A DNA stretch of 14,247 nt from an uncultured Novosphingobium sp. (lineage in GTDB: Bacteria > Pseudomonadota > Alphaproteobacteria > Sphingomonadales > Sphingomonadaceae): NCBI GenBank assembly GCA_937860195.1, contig CALMBN010000342.1:1-14247 (forward strand). Reading direction: 5' to 3'. Shown in pieces: positions 5,961-13,747 of the stretch; position 1 is the first letter of the stretch, and every line of letters begins with the position of its first letter. Made by a program: the position numbers and the translations under genes. The notes under the pieces are model-generated. The model was not told where the DNA came from and made no database searches. It saw nothing but the letters and a program-made list of their open reading frames with translations.

Positions 5961-7346
5961 ATGATCCGGCTATTCAAACACTACGTTCCGCACGCTGTGC
6001 TGCTGCTTGGACTGATCGACCTTGCCTTGCTGTTTTTGGCGGCCGATTTTGGCTGGCGGCTGCGCGCTAGCCAGATCGGCATCGATGCCGGTGGGATGAC
6101 CTCTCGCTTTTGGCAATTGGCTGGCTTCGCCGGGATCATGCTTTCGGCGATGGTTGCAGTTGGAGTCTATGGCGCAGATGCCTTGCGCTCGATGCGGTTC
6201 GCCACCGCCCGCTTGCTGGTCGCGGTTTCGCTTGGGATCATTGGTCTGGCGTTTGTGGACTTTTTGTTTGGCGGACACAATTTCTGGCGCTCGGTGCTGG
6301 TCTACGCGATGGCCAGTTCAATCATCCTGCTGGTGGTCAATCGCGTCATTGCAGGTGGAATTCTTGGCGCATCCGCGTTCCGCCGACGCGTGTTGGTGCT
6401 GGGCGCCGGGAACCGGGCTGCGCGGCTGCGCAAGCTGTCAGACCGCCCGGAAAGTGGCTTTGTCATCGTTGGCTATGTCGCGATGACCGAAAGCAAGCCG
6501 GTGATTGGCGAGGCCATCAGGCGCAGCGTGATTGAAAATCTGACCCGCCATGTCGAGAACCTCAATGTCAGCGAAGTGGTGCTGGCGCTGGAAGAGCGGC
6601 GAAATTCACTGCCTTTGACCGATCTTCTGCGGATCAAGACCACCGGCGTTCACGTCAATGATTTCTCCAGCTTCATCGAGCGTGAAACAGGCCGGGTCGA
6701 TCTCGAGACGGTCAATCCGTCGTGGTTGATCTTTTCCGACGGGTTTTCATCTGGCCGGGCGATTTCCAGCGCGGTCAAGCGGCTTTTCGACATCACCGCC
6801 AGTTCGATATTGCTGGTTCTGTCTGCACCTATAATCGCGTTGTTTGCGCTCCTGGTGAAGTTCGACAGCAAGGGGCCGGCGTTTTATCGCCAGCAGCGCG
6901 TGGGGCTGTTTGGCCAGAACTTTGAAGTCATCAAGTTGCGCTCGATGGGCACCGATGCCGAAACCGGCGGTGCACAGTTCGCGCAGGAGAACGATCCGCG
7001 CGTCACCCGGATTGGCCGGTTCATGCGCGAGGTCCGGATCGATGAATTGCCGCAAACCTGGTCGGTGCTGAAAGGCGAAATGAGCTTCGTCGGCCCGCGG
7101 CCAGAGCGCCCCCAATTTGTCGATGAGCTGGAACAGCACCTGCCGTTCTATGCCGAGCGGCACATGGTCAAACCTGGCATAACCGGCTGGGCCCAGATCA
7201 ACTACCCCTACGGCGCGAGCCTCGATGATTCCCGCCAAAAGCTGGAATACGATCTGTACTATGCCAAGAATTACACCCCGTTTCTTGACCTTTTGATCCT
7301 GCTGCAGACCCTGCGAGTGGTGTTGTGGTCAGAGGGGTCGCGCTAG
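5961..7346 (+). CDS. Polyprenyl-phosphate sugar-phosphate transferase, XrtA/PEP-CTERM type
   Basis: This membrane enzyme transfers a sugar 1-phosphate from a nucleotide sugar to undecaprenyl phosphate, the first step of exopolysaccharide repeat-unit assembly. The 461 residues start MIRLFKHYVPHAVLLL, typical of the PEP-CTERM-associated (TIGR03013-like) subfamily. Four N-terminal membrane segments lie at about 12-33, 50-72, 85-105 and 112-130. A Rossmann-like domain begins at VLVLGAGN (144-151). Then comes KRLFD (273-277), a fifth hydrophobic segment and the catalytic C-terminal domain with RIDELPQ, GPRPERP (378-384), KPGITGWAQINYPYG and KLEYDLYY. It heads a four-gene operon, with one base before prsK. 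The ribosome binding site is weak. The donor sugar is unknown. An inverted repeat at 5884-5902 may control it. Confidence 0.92.
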   Translation: MIRLFKHYVPHAVLLLGLIDLALLFLAADFGWRLRASQIGIDAGGMTSRFWQLAGFAGIMLSAMVAVGVYGADALRSMRFATARLLVAVSLGIIGLAFVDFLFGGHNFWRSVLVYAMASSIILLVVNRVIAGGILGASAFRRRVLVLGAGNRAARLRKLSDRPESGFVIVGYVAMTESKPVIGEAIRRSVIENLTRHVENLNVSEVVLALEERRNSLPLTDLLRIKTTGVHVNDFSSFIERETGRVDLETVNPSWLIFSDGFSSGRAISSAVKRLFDITASSILLVLSAPIIALFALLVKFDSKGPAFYRQQRVGLFGQNFEVIKLRSMGTDAETGGAQFAQENDPRVTRIGRFMREVRIDELPQTWSVLKGEMSFVGPRPERPQFVDELEQHLPFYAERHMVKPGITGWAQINYPYGASLDDSRQKLEYDLYYAKNYTPFLDLLILLQTLRVVLWSEGSR

Positions 7347-7347
7347 C

Positions 7348-9450
7348 ATGATCACGACCGCGACCTGGGTTGGGATTGGCACGGCGCTGTGGTGCGCCGG
7401 GGCAATCGCATGCCTGCTGGGGGCAGCCTGGTTGCTGAACCGTCGCCACCGGTTCGGCACTGCGCGACCGGCTCTGGCGGCGGCGCTGGCCTTCAGCGGG
7501 ATTTGGACTCTGGTTGGTGTGGTCGAGGGGATCGGCGCGCCACTGACTGCTGTTGCAGAGAACCTGCGCAATCTTGCGTGGCTTTTTGCGCTCTACCGCC
7601 TGTTCGCCATCGACGGGCGCGATGCCTCGATGCGGCCAGTTCGACCGATGCTGCTGGTGCTGACCTTTGTCGAACTGCTTCAGATCGTCAATATCGCTGT
7701 GTTGTTCGAACGCCCGATTGCGCCGTTAGGTCTTCAGGCCTGGACGTTGCTGCATTTGCTGGTGGCAATAGGCTCGCTGGTGCTGGTTCATAACCTCTAT
7801 GGCGGAGCCTCGCAGCAGGCCCGCCTTGCATTGCGCTGGCCGGCACTGTCGCTGGCGGTGCTCTGGACCGTTGATCTCAATCACTACGCGATCGCTTACC
7901 TGTCCGATGGACAGCCGCTGGTGACCGCAGCGCTGCGCGGGCTGCTGGGCATTCCGATTGCCGGACTGCTGGTGATGGGGGCGGGCGAGCGCAGTGAAAA
8001 GCTGCGCTTCGGACCGTCGCGCGCCGCCACTTTCCAATCGTTGTCACTGCTGCTGATCGGCGGATACCTGATTGCAATGGTAATCACCGCGCAGGGTCTC
8101 GCCTTCGCGGGCCGTGATTATGCTACGCTGCTCCAGATTGCTCTCGTTGCAATATCATCGCTGGTTGTGGTGGCGCTGGTGACTTCGCAACGGCTGCGCG
8201 GATGGTTGCGGGTGTCGCTGATCAAGCATCTGTTTCAGCACCGCTATGATTACCGCGCCGAATGGCTGCGGTTCACCAAGACAATCGGGCAGGAAGGTCC
8301 GCAAAGCCCGTCGCTCAACGAGCGGATCATCCGCGCCCTGGCCGATGTTGCCGACAGTCCAGCCGGACTGTTGCTTGTTGCCGGTGAAAATGGCCAGCTA
8401 GAGCTGGCGGCCCGCTGGCACTGGCCGACTGCCGAGGTGCCTGGCACAGCCATTTGCGCGGCACAGGCCCGGCGGTTCGAACTGATCGGCTATATTGTCG
8501 ATCTCGATGCGGTGCGCGGTTCGCCCAATCCATCGTTCGAGGTGCCGGATTGGTTGCTGGCAGACCCCAAGGCCTGGGTGCTGGTTCCGCTGCTTCATTT
8601 CGACCGGCTGGCCGGAATGGTGGTCCTTGCGCGACCGGCCTATGTCCGGCGGCTCGATTGGGAAGATTTCGATCTGTTCAAAGTCGTCGGACGTCAGCTT
8701 GCAAGCTATCTTGCCGAACATGCCGGACAGGATGCGCTGGCTGAAGCCGGCCGTTTTGATGAGTTCAACCGCCGGATCGCGTTCGTGATGCATGACATCA
8801 AAAACCTGGCGAGCCAGATGGGCTTGCTCGCACGCAACGCTGAACAGCACGCCGACAATCCTGAATTCCGTGCCGACATGCTGGTGACTTTGCGCAATTC
8901 GACCGACAAGCTCAACGGGTTGGTCGCGCGGCTTTCGCGCTATGGCACAACCCTGGTTGAAAACCTTGTTCCGGTTCAGGCCGAAGGGGCTGCCCGCAGT
9001 GTGATTGCGCAGCTAAAAAGCCGCCATCCGGTTACTTTGGTCGAAGCGGCGGACTGCGAAATTTCTGCCCATCGCGAATCGTTGGAGCAGGTGCTTATCC
9101 ATCTGGTCCAGAACGCGATCGAGGCCAGTGCTCCTGATGCACCAGTGTTCGTCTCGGTCAGCACCGATGGGGTCAATGGGCAATTCGAAGTGGTGGACTC
9201 TGGAACCGGGATGAGTCCCGACTTTGTTCGCAACCGCCTGTTCAAGCCGTTTGATTCAACCAAGCCGGGCGGATTCGGGATCGGTGCGTACGAGGCTCGC
9301 GAATTGGTCCGCTCGATGCGCGGACAGCTTGAAGTCGAAAGCCGCGAAGGGTTGGGCACGCGCTTTGCCGTGATCCTGCCTTTGGCCGAAGCGGCCGCCA
9401 TTATCGAAACCATCAACGAAGCCGGGAAAACCGGCAGCAAGGTCGCCTGA
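7348..9450 (+). CDS. prsK: XrtA/PEP-CTERM system histidine kinase PrsK
   Basis: This is a membrane sensor kinase that in other bacteria works with PrsR to switch on PEP-CTERM protein genes. It has 700 residues. About eight to nine hydrophobic segments fill residues 5-280. A linker follows with KHLFQHRYDYRAEWLRF (294-310), characteristic of this family. A GAF-like domain spans about 325-465. The phosphoacceptor sits in VMHDIKN with His482; its HDxKN context differs from the commonest HExxTP type but is usual here. The catalytic ATPase domain has N box VQNAIEA (Asn589), G1 box DSGTG (617-621), F box FKPFDSTKPGG (632-642) and G2 GFGIG. It starts one base after the sugar transferase stop and ends one base before prsR. 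What it senses is not known. Confidence 0.93.
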   Translation: MITTATWVGIGTALWCAGAIACLLGAAWLLNRRHRFGTARPALAAALAFSGIWTLVGVVEGIGAPLTAVAENLRNLAWLFALYRLFAIDGRDASMRPVRPMLLVLTFVELLQIVNIAVLFERPIAPLGLQAWTLLHLLVAIGSLVLVHNLYGGASQQARLALRWPALSLAVLWTVDLNHYAIAYLSDGQPLVTAALRGLLGIPIAGLLVMGAGERSEKLRFGPSRAATFQSLSLLLIGGYLIAMVITAQGLAFAGRDYATLLQIALVAISSLVVVALVTSQRLRGWLRVSLIKHLFQHRYDYRAEWLRFTKTIGQEGPQSPSLNERIIRALADVADSPAGLLLVAGENGQLELAARWHWPTAEVPGTAICAAQARRFELIGYIVDLDAVRGSPNPSFEVPDWLLADPKAWVLVPLLHFDRLAGMVVLARPAYVRRLDWEDFDLFKVVGRQLASYLAEHAGQDALAEAGRFDEFNRRIAFVMHDIKNLASQMGLLARNAEQHADNPEFRADMLVTLRNSTDKLNGLVARLSRYGTTLVENLVPVQAEGAARSVIAQLKSRHPVTLVEAADCEISAHRESLEQVLIHLVQNAIEASAPDAPVFVSVSTDGVNGQFEVVDSGTGMSPDFVRNRLFKPFDSTKPGGFGIGAYEARELVRSMRGQLEVESREGLGTRFAVILPLAEAAAIIETINEAGKTGSKVA

Positions 9451-9451
9451 C

Positions 9452-10816
9452 ATGTCCGATTCCAAGCCCAAACTGTTGATCGTCGAGGACGATGCCGGAC
9501 TGCAAGCCCAACTAAAATGGGCTTACCCCGATTTTGAGGTGATCCAGGCTACTGATCGCGCAAGTGCAATCGCCGCGTTGCGCAGCGAGGAGCCGGCGGT
9601 GGTCACACTCGACCTCGGGCTGCCGCCAGACCCCGATGGGACCAGCGAGGGTTTTGCGGTGCTGGACGAGATCATGGCGATCAAGCCCGATACCAAAGTG
9701 ATCGTCGCCTCGGGCCACGGCGCGCGGGAATCGGCGCTGACTGCAATCTCGAAAGGCGCTTACGACTTTTATCAAAAGCCGGTCGATATCGAAGCGCTGG
9801 GCCTGATTGTCCGCCGCGCTCTGCAACTGCACCGGATCGAAGCTGAAAACCGCCAACTCGCCAGCAAAAGCGACGATGGCCACCGCGTGCTTGGGCGATT
9901 GATCACCGCTGCGCCCGAAATGGTCAAGGTTGCCCGCACGATCGAACGGGTGGCAAACACCAATGTTTCGGTGATGTTGCTGGGGGCTAGCGGGACCGGC
10001 AAGGAACTCCTCGCGCGGGGGCTTCACGAAGCCAGCGATCGCCGTGGCGGCGCTTTCGTGGCGATCAACTGCGCCGCGATCCCGGAAAACCTGCTTGAAA
10101 GCGAGTTGTTCGGGCATGAAAAGGGCGCGTTCACTGGCGCAGTCAAAACCACCGAGGGCAAGATCGAGCAAGCAGGCGGCGGGACGCTGTTCCTCGACGA
10201 AGTCGGCGACATTCCGCTCCCTTTGCAGGTCAAATTGCTGCGGTTCCTGCAAGAACGGGTGATCGAACGGATCGGTTCGCGAAAAGCGATCCCGGTCGAC
10301 ACGCGGATCGTCTTCGCGACCCATCAGAACCTGGAAGCGATGATCGCCGCTGCGACTTTTCGCGAGGACCTGTTCTATCGCCTCGCGGAAATCGTCGTGA
10401 AGATTCCCAGTCTGGCCGAACGGCCCGGCGACGCCGCGCTGCTCGCCAAGGCTTTCCAGACAAAGTTCGCAAGGGAGATGAACCCTGCGAGCAAAGGTTT
10501 CGCACCCGATGCACTTGCAGCCATCGATGCCTGGCCCTGGCCCGGAAATGTCCGTGAACTGGAAAACCGGGTCAAGCGGGCTGTGATCATGTCGGAAGGC
10601 AAGCTGATCGGTGCCGCAGACCTTGATCTGGCCACGCCCGAAGCGGGCGAGGCGCAGGCGCTGAATATCAAATGCGCGCGCGAAGCATCGGATCGCCGGG
10701 TTATCCGGCATGCGCTGGCCCGGACTGAAGGCAATATTTCGAACACCGCAAAGCTGCTCGGGATCAGCCGCCCGACCCTGTACGATCTGCTGAAGCAATA
10801 CGATTTGCAGACCTGA
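9452..10816 (+). CDS. prsR: Sigma-54-dependent response regulator PrsR
   Basis: This is an NtrC-class activator that remodels RpoN-RNA polymerase at -24/-12 promoters. Of 454 residues, 1-125 are the receiver: acidic pair in VEDDAG (11-16), phosphoacceptor Asp54 in TLDLGLPP, and the conserved Lys109 in YQKPVD. The AAA+ domain covers about 148-380: Walker A GASGTGKE (178-185), the sigma-54 contact loop GAFTGA (225-230), Walker B TLFLDEVGDIP (245-255), FREDLFYRL, and WPGNVREL (363-370). A Fis-type helix-turn-helix is at about 415-450 (ISNTAKLLGISRPTLYDLL). The full set of working residues predicts an active, phosphorylation-controlled activator. The stop is followed after 3 bases by the TPR gene. 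I see no clean -24/-12 promoter in this window, so its targets are probably elsewhere. Confidence 0.95.
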   Translation: MSDSKPKLLIVEDDAGLQAQLKWAYPDFEVIQATDRASAIAALRSEEPAVVTLDLGLPPDPDGTSEGFAVLDEIMAIKPDTKVIVASGHGARESALTAISKGAYDFYQKPVDIEALGLIVRRALQLHRIEAENRQLASKSDDGHRVLGRLITAAPEMVKVARTIERVANTNVSVMLLGASGTGKELLARGLHEASDRRGGAFVAINCAAIPENLLESELFGHEKGAFTGAVKTTEGKIEQAGGGTLFLDEVGDIPLPLQVKLLRFLQERVIERIGSRKAIPVDTRIVFATHQNLEAMIAAATFREDLFYRLAEIVVKIPSLAERPGDAALLAKAFQTKFAREMNPASKGFAPDALAAIDAWPWPGNVRELENRVKRAVIMSEGKLIGAADLDLATPEAGEAQALNIKCAREASDRRVIRHALARTEGNISNTAKLLGISRPTLYDLLKQYDLQT

Positions 10817-10819
10817 TAA

Positions 10820-12616
10820 ATGCGGCGGTTCCTGCTTCCGTTGCTATTACTCACGCTGCCGCTGCCGCTGCTGGCGGTGCCCGAGGCTGCGCAGGTGAAT
10901 ATCGACAGGGCTCAGGCTGCGCTGAAGCAGGGTGATGGTATCGCGGCTGAAGCAGAGCTTGATCGGGCCCTGAATGCAGGGGCCGTAAAACCCGACATTG
11001 CAGCCGGCATGGGCGAGGCGCTGCTGCTGCAAGGCGAGCGCCAGAAAGCCAGGGAATGGCTCGCGCCGGGTCAGTTCGCCAAAGGTGAAGACGGCCGTGG
11101 GTGGCGTCTGCTGGGATTGCTGGAACGGCTGGAGGGCAATCTTCCAGCTGCCGGGCGAGCGCTTGACAAAGCGCTTGCGGTCGCCCCGAACGATCCGCTG
11201 ATCTGGGTTGAAGTCGGGCGGCTGCGCTATCAGGGCGGTGAGCAGCGACAGGCAATCGATGCTGCCGATCAGGCCCTAACGGTCGGACCTGACAATCCCC
11301 GTGCCTTGGAATTTCAAGCACAGTTGATCCGCGATTCGGCAGGTCACGCAGCCGCCTTGCCCCTGTTTGAGCGCGCTTTGACTGCTGCGCCGGATGATGT
11401 GGCATTGCTCGCTGGATATGCAGCTTCACTGGGCGAACTGGGCCGGGCCAGCGACATGCTGGTCGTCACGCGAAAGATCCTCTCGCTTGAATCGACGAAC
11501 GCGCAGGCATTCTATCTCCAGGCGGTTCTGGCGGCACGCGTGGGCAAGGTCGATCTGGCCCGTGCGCTCCACAATCGGATCGGCCAGCGGCTCGATACCG
11601 TTCCAGCTGCGATGCTGCTCAGCGGATTATTGGAACTTGAAGCGGGAAACGCCAACGTTGCCGCGCAAAAGCTGATCCCGCTGGCAGATCGCCAAAGCGC
11701 GAATCCGCGGGTCCAGCTGTTGTTGGCGCGGGCGCTGGCTGAATCCGGTGACTATCAGCAATTGTTCGCCCGGTATGGCCGAATGGCTGAGCGTGGCGAT
11801 GCCTCGCCCTATTTGCTGAGCATTCTGGGTCAGGCGCTGGAGGAACAAGGCGATCGCGCCGGAGCTGCCGCGCTCCTCGATCGTGCGGCAGTGGCCAATC
11901 AACCTGCGCTATTGCCCTTGTTTGAGCGCGATCCGCCCGCCGTTCTTGCCCTGCGCTGGGGCGAGCAACCAGGCAACCCGGCGATTGCCGTGCCCTATGT
12001 TCGCGCTTTGCTGGAAGGCGGCGATATGGTTGGTGCCCGAAGGGTTGCAACCCGATACAAAGAACTGCGTTCCGGTTCTGCCGAAGCACAGGGGCTGCTG
12101 GGTGACATCGAGTTGCTGGCGGGTCAGCCTTCTGCGGCCTTGCAGCGGTATCAGGACGCAGGCAAAATTCGCCTGACTGATAACCTGTTGCTGCGCTCGG
12201 CTATTGCTTTGGAGCAGGCAGGAAGCGGCGCGGAAGTCGCCAATTTGATCTCGGGATATCTGGCAATCGCGCCCGGTAGCCGTCTGGCTGCCCGGATCGC
12301 CGCCAATCAGGCATTGGATGCCAAAGACTGGGGCAGGGCCCGGTTGCTTCTGGAAAACCTTAGGTTGCGCGGCGGCAATCGGGATGCCCGGCTGCTTGCC
12401 GGTTTGGCGCTGGCGCAATTGCGCAGTGGTGATCCCAAAGCTGCGGCATCCACCGCCGAGCGGGCCTGGCAAATCGCTCCGGCAAGTTCTTTCGCGGCGA
12501 CGGTCCTTGCTCTGACCTCAAATGATGCCAATCTGGTCCGGCAGTTAATTGCCCAGGCCCGCAAGACTGGCGGGGACCAAGCCTTGCTGGCAGAAGCCGA
12601 GGGCAAATTGCGCTAA
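10820..12616 (+). CDS. Exported TPR-repeat protein, PrsT-like
   Basis: The 598-residue product begins with a signal sequence (MRRFLLPLLLLTLPLPLLA, cut before VPEAA). The rest is a chain of helix-turn-helix units rich in Ala and Leu with TPR spacing. The clearest repeats are A-ALDKALAVAPNDPLIWVEVG (about 112-133, broken at the linker), AADQALTVGPDNPRALEFQAQ and FERALTAAPDDVALLAGYA. It is probably periplasmic and acts as a scaffold for polysaccharide or PEP-CTERM protein export. The known PrsT family (TIGR02917) is usually a lipoprotein of about 900 residues; here there is no lipobox cysteine and the protein is shorter. It is the last gene of the operon, 3 bases after prsR. Assignment to PrsT rests on context more than on sequence. 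Confidence 0.8.
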   Translation: MRRFLLPLLLLTLPLPLLAVPEAAQVNIDRAQAALKQGDGIAAEAELDRALNAGAVKPDIAAGMGEALLLQGERQKAREWLAPGQFAKGEDGRGWRLLGLLERLEGNLPAAGRALDKALAVAPNDPLIWVEVGRLRYQGGEQRQAIDAADQALTVGPDNPRALEFQAQLIRDSAGHAAALPLFERALTAAPDDVALLAGYAASLGELGRASDMLVVTRKILSLESTNAQAFYLQAVLAARVGKVDLARALHNRIGQRLDTVPAAMLLSGLLELEAGNANVAAQKLIPLADRQSANPRVQLLLARALAESGDYQQLFARYGRMAERGDASPYLLSILGQALEEQGDRAGAAALLDRAAVANQPALLPLFERDPPAVLALRWGEQPGNPAIAVPYVRALLEGGDMVGARRVATRYKELRSGSAEAQGLLGDIELLAGQPSAALQRYQDAGKIRLTDNLLLRSAIALEQAGSGAEVANLISGYLAIAPGSRLAARIAANQALDAKDWGRARLLLENLRLRGGNRDARLLAGLALAQLRSGDPKAAASTAERAWQIAPASSFAATVLALTSNDANLVRQLIAQARKTGGDQALLAEAEGKLR

Positions 12617-12676
12617 CGCCTCTCGACAAGTTGCCCTCGCCGCTTAAAGGCAATTTCATCGCGCGATTAAACTGTC

Positions 12677-12680
12677 GGAG
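12677..12680 (+). promoter_or_regulatory. Ribosome binding site of the racemase-type gene
   Basis: GGAG lies 8 bases before the ATG at 12689 and fixes that start. The 72-base gap to the preceding TPR gene, together with this independent site, suggests that a new transcription unit may begin here, although no clear promoter can be picked out. Confidence 0.5.
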
Positions 12681-12688
12681 AGCAAGCC

Positions 12689-13747
12689 ATGGCCGGGGTA
12701 CTTCAAGGCGTTACCGTGATTGAACTCGCGGGCATCGGACCAGGACCGTTTTGCGGAATGATGCTGGCCGATCACGGCGCGCGGGTAATCCGGGTTGAGC
12801 GGCCGGGAACCACCGGACGGTTCGGGGATAGCGGCAATCGCGACATCCTGAACCGCAATCGCGAGCGGATCGAACTTGACCTCAAAGATCCCGCCGCGAT
12901 CGTGCAGCTCAAGGAACTTGTCGGATCTGCTGATGCGCTGATCGAGGGTTATCGTCCAGGCGTGATCGAGCGGATGGGGATTGGCCCGGATGTGTTGCTG
13001 GCGCTGAATCCCAAGCTGGTGATCGGGCGGATGACCGGCTGGGGTCAGTCCGGACCGATGGCCCCACTGGCCGGACATGATATCAACTACATCGCACTGT
13101 CGGGCGCGCTCCATTCCTATGGCCGCAAGGGTGAGAAGCCGACGTTTCCGGTCAACGCTGTCGGCGATTTCGGGGGCGGCGGGATGATGCTGGCGTTCGG
13201 CGTTGTCGCAGCGGTGCTCCACGTGCGTTCAGGCGGGGCAGGGCAGGTGGTCGACTGCGCGATGGTTGATGGCGCGGCGATCCTCTCGGCAATGACCTAC
13301 ACGTTCCTGGGCAACGGGCAGTGGCGCGATGAGCGCGGGGTCAACCTGCTCGATAGCGGCACGCACTTTTACGACACCTATGAGACCAGCGACGGCAAGT
13401 GGATTTCGCTGGGATCGATCGAGCCGCAGTTTTACGCACTGCTGATGGAGAAGACCGGGCTGGCTGGCGATCCTGATTTTGCCCAGCAGATGAACCCGGC
13501 CAAGTGGGACGATTTGAAAGAGCGGATGACTGCGCTGATCCTGACCAGGACCCGCGACGAATGGTGCCGGGTCATGGACGGCACCGACATCTGTTTTGCC
13601 CCGGTGTTGAGCCTGCGAGAAGCTCCGCAGCATCCTCACAACATCGCGCGCAGCACGTTCGTTGAGGACGGCGGTATGGTCCAACCCGCGCCCGCGCCGC
13701 GTTTCTCCGCCACTCCTGCGCCGCCGGTCAAGCTGGCCGGGCGTTGA
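12689..13747 (+). CDS. CoA transferase family III protein, alpha-methylacyl-CoA racemase type
   Basis: Family III (CaiB/BaiF) enzyme of the AMACR branch, which interconverts (R)- and (S)-2-methylacyl-CoA so that branched-chain or sterol side-chain acids can be beta-oxidised. The 352-residue product is a typical length. N-terminal VIELAGIGPGPFCGMMLADHGA (two adjoining blocks, 10-31) and IRVERPG form the CoA-binding fold. The catalytic pair matches the M. tuberculosis MCR enzyme: His130-Asp131 in AGHDINY and Asp160 in GDFGGG, with Glu245 in GSIEPQFY. True CoA transferases use one Asp in a different setting, so racemase is favoured. Its TGA stop overlaps the TTG start of the next gene (TTGA), so the two are coupled. 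Substrate unknown. Confidence 0.88.
   Translation: MAGVLQGVTVIELAGIGPGPFCGMMLADHGARVIRVERPGTTGRFGDSGNRDILNRNRERIELDLKDPAAIVQLKELVGSADALIEGYRPGVIERMGIGPDVLLALNPKLVIGRMTGWGQSGPMAPLAGHDINYIALSGALHSYGRKGEKPTFPVNAVGDFGGGGMMLAFGVVAAVLHVRSGGAGQVVDCAMVDGAAILSAMTYTFLGNGQWRDERGVNLLDSGTHFYDTYETSDGKWISLGSIEPQFYALLMEKTGLAGDPDFAQQMNPAKWDDLKERMTALILTRTRDEWCRVMDGTDICFAPVLSLREAPQHPHNIARSTFVEDGGMVQPAPAPRFSATPAPPVKLAGR

Noticed and set aside
8438..8458. TGGCAC-containing sequence resembling a sigma-54 promoter inside prsK
   Set aside because: GG and GC are separated by 11 bases where 10 are needed, and it lies within the kinase coding region.
9512..10798. 428-codon open frame opposite prsR
   Set aside because: It is a shadow of the prsR frame. 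The sense product has all residues of an NtrC-type activator and the antisense one resembles nothing.
12632..12655. TTGCC...GGCAA hairpin as terminator for the TPR gene
   Set aside because: Only a 5-bp stem with a 14-base loop and no T-run; too weak to support.
12643..12662. AGGCAATTTCATCGC upstream of the racemase gene as a -24/-12 site
   Set aside because: The GG-N10-GC spacing is right, but TGGCAC and TTGC are not matched well, so it is likely chance.
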